Assembly: GCA_002455605.1 (NCBI GenBank)
Contig: DKLE01000052.1
Location: forward strand, 1 to 18,822
Length of the DNA: 18,822 nucleotides
Source: Firmicutes bacterium UBA6648
GTDB taxonomy: Bacteria > Bacillota > Clostridia > Peptostreptococcales > Anaerovoracaceae
Direction: 5' to 3'
This document shows positions 15,009-18,822 of this stretch, in pieces; the stretch's first letter is position 1; every line of letters begins with the position of its first letter. The notes beneath the pieces are model-generated. The model worked only from the letters and a program-made list of their open reading frames with translations. It searched no databases and was not told the DNA's origin. The translations under genes and the position numbers were made by a program.

Positions 15009-15015
15009 GAGAACT

Positions 15016-16125
15016 TTACACATTCCAAAGAGCTTTTAAGGGTTCTTCGGTTTCAAATCCGCAGGATAATAATATTTCATTGATTTGAGAAATAGATTCT
15101 CCGCTCCAACCATAAGCACCGAAGGCTTTTCCGATTCGTTCTTTCGGTTTCAATCCTTTCATATAAGTAAGGAAAGCGCTTACGGACGGCAGCATATTGT
15201 TATTCAAAGTAGGAGAGCCAACGAAGATATACTTTGCTTCCAAAACTCTGGACATAGCATGAGAGTAATGTTCTTCAGTAAGGTTTATTACCTCAACCTC
15301 AAAGCCTTTATTGGTATATTCTTTTTCAAGCTGTTCAGCAAGTTTTTTTGTGGTCCCCCACATGGTATCATAGACGATTAAGACTTTTTTTTCATCTGTC
15401 TCGTTTTTACTCCAGGAAATATACTTTTGTATGATTTCAGGAATATATTTTGTTATGATTACACCGTGAGACGGGCAAATAATTTTTATGTCAAGGTCAG
15501 AAACCGTTTGAATCAGTTTAGTAACCTGCATCCCGAAGGGAAGAACAATATTTGCATAATAATCTGCGGCTCTGTCAATCAACTTGTCCAAGCCATTTTC
15601 GGTGTCAAGAGCTTCGCCTGTGCCGGTATGCTGCCCAAAGGCATCATTGGAGAAGAGCATTTTCTCTTCCTCCAAATAGGTAGACATGCTGTCCGGCCAA
15701 TGCACCATGGGCATTGGGATAAATTTAAAATTATATTTCCCTGTATTTAACGCATCCCCCAATTTTACTACAGTAAAATTGTACTTGGCGTGAGGATAAT
15801 AAGCTTTTAATCCTTTTTCACAGTTGGCAGTTCCATAAACCATGGCTTGAGGATATTTCTCCATGACCCTGGGCAGAGCTCCGCTATGATCCGGTTCAAC
15901 ATGGTTACAAATAATATAGTCAATGGTTCTGCCCTGTAAAATTCCTTCTATATTATTCAAAAATTCATCTGTAAATTTTTCTTTTACAAAATCAACCAGC
16001 GTAACCTTTTCATCAATAATCAAAAATGAGTTATAGGTAGTGCCGATGGGAGTATAATATCCGTGGAATATCCTTACATCTCTGTCTACAACGCCGACGC
16101 TGTAAACATTATCGATAATTTTCAT
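15016..16125 (-). CDS. fprA: A-type flavodiiron protein (FprA), short at the C-terminus
   Basis: The 369-residue cytoplasmic enzyme reduces O2 to water (or NO to N2O) with electrons from rubredoxin. An N-terminal metallo-beta-lactamase-like domain (about 1-245) carries the diiron ligands: H75, E77, D79 and neighbouring H80 (HVEPDH), H142, D161 and H220. A flavodoxin domain follows from about 247, with the FMN phosphate loop YDTMWGTTKKLA at 252-263. Known FprA proteins are about 390-400 residues long. This one stops at EPLKALWNV, the point where relatives usually continue for another 25-30 residues, right before the terminator hairpin. Whether the shorter form is active cannot be told, but both cofactor sites are present. 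Its start codon overlaps the stop of rubredoxin by one base (TAATG), so translation is coupled. Confidence 0.9.
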   Translation of the reverse strand: MKIIDNVYSVGVVDRDVRIFHGYYTPIGTTYNSFLIIDEKVTLVDFVKEKFTDEFLNNIEGILQGRTIDYIICNHVEPDHSGALPRVMEKYPQAMVYGTANCEKGLKAYYPHAKYNFTVVKLGDALNTGKYNFKFIPMPMVHWPDSMSTYLEEEKMLFSNDAFGQHTGTGEALDTENGLDKLIDRAADYYANIVLPFGMQVTKLIQTVSDLDIKIICPSHGVIITKYIPEIIQKYISWSKNETDEKKVLIVYDTMWGTTKKLAEQLEKEYTNKGFEVEVINLTEEHYSHAMSRVLEAKYIFVGSPTLNNNMLPSVSAFLTYMKGLKPKERIGKAFGAYGWSGESISQINEILLSCGFETEEPLKALWNV

Positions 16126-16256
16126 TATGCATCCTGCTCCTCAAACTGATCTTTTCCTACACCGCATACAGGGCATTCATAATCTTCCGGAAGCTCTTCA
16201 AAAGGAGTATCTCCGTCATATTCGTAGCCACAGACTTCACATACATATTTTTTCAT
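16125..16256 (-). CDS. rubredoxin, short (43 residues)
   Basis: A one-iron electron carrier with two CxxC knuckles: YVCEVCGY (4-11) and YECPVCGVGKDQFE (26-39). The four cysteines 6, 9, 28 and 31 bind iron. Typical rubredoxins have 52-54 residues; here the loop between the knuckles is reduced by about 9-10 residues (GYEYDGDTPFEELPEDYECP), as in the short Desulfovibrio desulfuricans type. It is the first gene of an operon with the flavodiiron protein, to which it is the expected electron donor. AAAGGA lies upstream of the start at a longer than usual distance, with GAGTG closer in. Confidence 0.93.
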   Translation of the reverse strand: MKKYVCEVCGYEYDGDTPFEELPEDYECPVCGVGKDQFEEQDA

Positions 16257-16312
16257 ATCACTCAATTCCTTTCTTTTTTTATCAATTTATAAAACTACTA
16301 TAATTTGCCTAG

Positions 16313-16341
16313 ATTATACCTTACCTTGTGCAAAATGTCTA
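16313..16341 (-). promoter_or_regulatory. promoter of the rubredoxin-flavodiiron operon
   Basis: On the minus strand TAGACA (16336-16341) and a perfect TATAAT (16313-16318) are separated by 17 bases. The leader is about 50 bases. The CDF gene upstream on the same strand ends 45 bases before the -35 box with no clear terminator between, so some read-through is possible. Confidence 0.78.
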
Positions 16342-16385
16342 TTTTATATTTATTATTATGACAAAAAATACATAAAGCAATGAGG

Positions 16386-17558
16386 CTAAGGTTTTGCATA
16401 GGTTTTGTCAAAGGTAATGGAGACATAGTAGCTGGGATTAATTTCTTTAATTTTTTTATTTATAATTGCTTGTATTTCCGATTCCTTCATTTTGCACGTG
16501 GAGGAGCAAACGGCATCAAAAATAATATTGGTATGAGTAGGACCGGAAACTAATCGCAGATCGTGTATGCCATAAACTCCTTCTAAAGGCTCAATGGCTT
16601 TATCTAATACGGATCGCAGCTGTTCCGTGAGCGGATCGTTAAGCTTCACCGGATCCATATGGACCGTTAAATGAATATTCAGCTGCTGGCTTAATTCTCT
16701 TTCTATATTATCTATCATATCGTGACTCTCCATAATGTCACGCTCTGCGTCCACTTCTATGTGAATGGATGCAAAGGTTCTGCCGGGTCCATAGCTGTGA
16801 ACCATTAAATCATGCGTACCAATGACCCCTTCATGGGACTCGGCACCTGTTAAAATTTCATTGACCAGCTCGGGAGGAGGTGCTTCTCCCAACAGCGGAC
16901 TGGAAGTTTCGCCGATTAGCTTTATGCCGGACCATAGAATAAAAGCCGCAACTAAACAGCCCATTATACCATCCAGCTGGTAACCGGTCACTTTATTGAT
17001 CAGGACGCTGAGTAAAACCGTACTGGTAGCGATAACATCATTTCGGCTGTCGGCCCCCGTTGCAGATAAGGTTACAGAGTCAATCTTTTTGCCTGCTGTG
17101 ATATAAAATCGGGACTGCCAGATTTTAATTCCAATGGCTAGAATTAAAACGATTATAGTTATATAACTGAATTGACTGGTTTCTGGATGCAATACTTTAT
17201 TAAAGGAAGTCTTTAATAGCTGAAAGCCCAGGATAATAATTATTGCAGAGATCAGGAGGCCTGTCAGATATTCAATTCTGGCATGCCCAAAAGGGTGGCC
17301 TTCATCTTCCGGCTTTGCGGCAAGCTTAAAGCCGATGAGGGTAATCAGAGAAGAAGAGGCATCTGTCAGATTATTAATTCCATCTGCAACAATAGCGATA
17401 CTGTTTGTGAGGAAGCCGATTATTACTTTCACAGTACATAACAGCATATTAGAGACAATGCCTACATAGCCTGCCAGTTTGCCATATTTTTCACGGACCA
17501 TAGGATTACGGGTGTTCTCATAATCTTTTATAAATATTTTAAATAAAAATGTACTCAT
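16386..17558 (-). CDS. cation diffusion facilitator family transporter, possibly Mn2+ exporter
   Basis: The 390-residue inner-membrane antiporter has about six membrane helices between residues 30 and 215 and a long cytoplasmic C-terminal part. Metal-site residues are D59 and N63 (ADGINNLTD, helix 2) and D170 and D174 (ADSRNDV, helix 5). Asp-x3-Asp in helix 5, rather than His-x3-Asp, and Asn in helix 2 are the pattern reported for manganese CDFs such as MntE, whereas zinc/iron members have His. HPFGHARIEY (88-97) is the conserved loop after helix 2. The C-terminus is about 90 residues longer than the usual 300 and appears to carry a second copy of the ferredoxin-like dimerisation domain (GVIGTHDLMVHSYG 244-257; GVYGIHDLRLVSGP 327-340). 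The ATG at 17558 has AAGGAG 6 bases upstream; the frame reaches 17597 without support. It is divergent from dsdA. Confidence 0.88.
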   Translation of the reverse strand: MSTFLFKIFIKDYENTRNPMVREKYGKLAGYVGIVSNMLLCTVKVIIGFLTNSIAIVADGINNLTDASSSLITLIGFKLAAKPEDEGHPFGHARIEYLTGLLISAIIIILGFQLLKTSFNKVLHPETSQFSYITIIVLILAIGIKIWQSRFYITAGKKIDSVTLSATGADSRNDVIATSTVLLSVLINKVTGYQLDGIMGCLVAAFILWSGIKLIGETSSPLLGEAPPPELVNEILTGAESHEGVIGTHDLMVHSYGPGRTFASIHIEVDAERDIMESHDMIDNIERELSQQLNIHLTVHMDPVKLNDPLTEQLRSVLDKAIEPLEGVYGIHDLRLVSGPTHTNIIFDAVCSSTCKMKESEIQAIINKKIKEINPSYYVSITFDKTYAKP

Positions 17559-17574
17559 TTTAATCTCCTTGCTA

Positions 17575-17583
17575 TGGTATAAT
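17575..17583 (+). promoter_or_regulatory. extended -10 promoter of dsdA
   Basis: TGG followed by a perfect TATAAT (17578-17583) fits an extended -10 promoter; the -35 region is poor. The start would be near 17590, about 54 bases before the ATG. The 13-mer GCTATGGTATAAT also occurs at 14896-14908. Confidence 0.5.
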
Positions 17584-17643
17584 GTATGCACTACCACAGG
17601 TAAATACTCGATTTAATTGTATGCTAATTTTTGGGAGGTTGCA

Positions 17644-18822
17644 ATGTTAAATAGGTTAAAGGAAATGGGTAAGTATAGTGAAACGGTACAGGCCTTGGCA
17701 AATGCAGAGGAAACACTATGGATCAACCCCAGAGGAATAGAAAATACTTTTGACGGGAGCATTACTCAGAAGGATATTGATGAAGCAGAAGAACGGCTCC
17801 AAAGATTTGCACCATACATAAAAAAGGTTTTTCCTGAGACGGAGAAAAGCGGAGGGATTATCGAATCCCCTCTCAAAGAAATTCCAAAGATGAAGAAGAG
17901 CTTATCGGAGCTTTTGAACTATGAGCATGAGGGACGGCTGCTTTTAAAGTGTGACAGCCATCTGCCGGTATCAGGTTCCATTAAGGCCCGGGGAGGAATC
18001 CATGAAGTTTTAAAATTTGCCGAGGATGTGGCTCTGGAATCAGGAATGCTGTCCAGAGAAGATAATTATGAAGTTTTAGCAGAAGACCGCTTTAAGGGGC
18101 TATTCGCAAAATATAGTGTTGCAGTTGGTTCCACAGGAAATTTGGGATTATCCATAGGGATAATGAGCGCAAAGCTTGGCTTTAAAGTAACGGTTCATAT
18201 GTCAGCTGATGCAAAACAGTGGAAAAAGGATTTGCTCCGGTCAAGGGGAGCAATAGTCATTGAATATCCTGACAGCTATCAAAAGGCTGTGGCTGAAGGA
18301 AGGAAAGCAGCAGAGCGTGATCCTCTGTGTCATTTCGTTGATGATGAGGGTTCTTTGGAGCTATTTCTGGGGTATGCAACCGTGGGGCGGCGGCTGGAAA
18401 AGCAATTGCAGCAATTAAATGTAAAAGTAGATTCGGATCATCCCTTATTTATATATCTTCCTTGCGGAGTCGGCGGAGCTCCGGGAGGTGTGGCTTACGG
18501 TATTAAAAAAAGATATGGAGAAAATGCTCACTGTTTCTTTGCGGAGCCTACCCATGCCCCGTGTATGGTTCTGGGAATGGCAACAGGGCTTCATGATGGG
18601 ATTTGTGTTGAAGATATCGGTCTTGACGGAAAGACCGCAGCAGACGGACTGGCCGTAGGGCGGCCGTCAAGACTGGTAGGCAAGGCATTAGAAACCCTGA
18701 TTGACGGTATTTCTACCATAGAGGATTATAAGCTTTACAACTATTTAAAAGCCTTGGCCGATACGGAAGACATTTTTATTGAGCCTTCTGCGTGCGCTGC
18801 TTTTGATACGGTTGCCAGAGCG
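17644..18822 (+). CDS. dsdA: D-serine dehydratase (D-serine ammonia-lyase), 3' end outside window
   Basis: The first 393 residues of a PLP enzyme of the tryptophan synthase-beta fold that converts D-serine (and often D-threonine) to pyruvate (or 2-oxobutyrate) and ammonia. The Schiff-base lysine is K114 in PVSGSIKARGG. The phosphate-binding loop is VGSTGNLG (161-168), and the glycine-rich segment PCGVGGAPGG lies at 273-282. E. coli DsdA is about 440 residues long, so roughly 50 residues lie beyond the edge. GGGAGG lies 5 bases upstream of the ATG at 17644. No dsdC-type regulator is adjacent; the neighbour is a divergent metal transporter. Confidence 0.95.
   Translation, partial: MLNRLKEMGKYSETVQALANAEETLWINPRGIENTFDGSITQKDIDEAEERLQRFAPYIKKVFPETEKSGGIIESPLKEIPKMKKSLSELLNYEHEGRLLLKCDSHLPVSGSIKARGGIHEVLKFAEDVALESGMLSREDNYEVLAEDRFKGLFAKYSVAVGSTGNLGLSIGIMSAKLGFKVTVHMSADAKQWKKDLLRSRGAIVIEYPDSYQKAVAEGRKAAERDPLCHFVDDEGSLELFLGYATVGRRLEKQLQQLNVKVDSDHPLFIYLPCGVGGAPGGVAYGIKKRYGENAHCFFAEPTHAPCMVLGMATGLHDGICVEDIGLDGKTAADGLAVGRPSRLVGKALETLIDGISTIEDYKLYNYLKALADTEDIFIEPSACAAFDTVARA

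Larger units (their letters stand above)
14713..15015. other. intergenic region between the flavodiiron gene and MCP-3
   Basis: About 300 bases. It holds the MCP-3 promoter and leader, the inverted repeat around it, an isolated extended -10-like GCTATGGTATAAT on the plus strand (14896-14908), and the flavodiiron terminator at the right end. I see no coding sequence. Confidence 0.7.

Noticed and set aside
1..18822. tRNA, rRNA or CRISPR arrays
   Set aside because: No cloverleaf-like segments, rRNA signatures or regularly spaced direct repeats were seen on either strand.

Overview
The window looks like chromosomal DNA of a motile, amino-acid-fermenting anaerobic Firmicute (class Clostridia). 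The evidence is an ornithine-fermentation gene pair, a flavodiiron/rubredoxin oxygen-defence pair, a catabolic acetolactate synthase, strong AGGAGG-type ribosome binding sites, consensus TTGACA/TATAAT promoters and an AT-rich composition. I cannot name the species. An ornithine-degrading clostridium, perhaps of the Anaerovorax/Family XIII type, would fit.

Layout. Positions 1-1492 (+) hold the 3' end of an ornithine operon: the tail of a GlmL/MutL-like chaperone for a B12-dependent mutase, then ornithine racemase. A bidirectional terminator separates this from two methyl-accepting chemotaxis proteins on the minus strand (1567-5452). Each MCP has its own promoter, and one of them lacks an extracellular sensor. 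Then come, on the plus strand, a small GIY-YIG protein, acetolactate synthase (6139-7794) and CheV (7870-8802). A gntR-nfo operon (minus) is divergent from a cysteine desulfidase-like gene (plus, 10565-11848), with a palindrome lying over the -10 box of the latter. Positions 11944-12740 (minus) hold two coupled small genes that resemble phage structural proteins. A third MCP (13045-14712, minus) lies between two homologous hairpin terminators. Next are a minus-strand rubredoxin-flavodiiron operon (15016-16256) and a cation diffusion facilitator (16386-17558, minus). The last gene, divergent from it, is the first 393 codons of D-serine dehydratase (17644 to the window end).

How the genes fit together. 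Ornithine racemase, the cysteine desulfidase-like enzyme and D-serine dehydratase all act on amino acids. The last two release pyruvate, which acetolactate synthase could consume. Three MCPs and CheV couple chemical gradients to motility, but no other che genes are present here. Rubredoxin plus flavodiiron protein reduce O2 or NO. Endonuclease IV repairs oxidative DNA damage, and the CDF transporter probably exports a divalent metal, with manganese favoured by its site residues.

The least ordinary items are: the two covarying hairpin terminators, one ending right beside a flavodiiron gene that stops about 25-30 codons short; an isolated two-gene phage-structural cassette whose products share an N-terminal motif; a 43-residue rubredoxin; an MCP without a sensor domain; and a cysteine-rich tail on the GlmL-like protein. 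I did not find a clear candidate for an entirely new multi-gene system.
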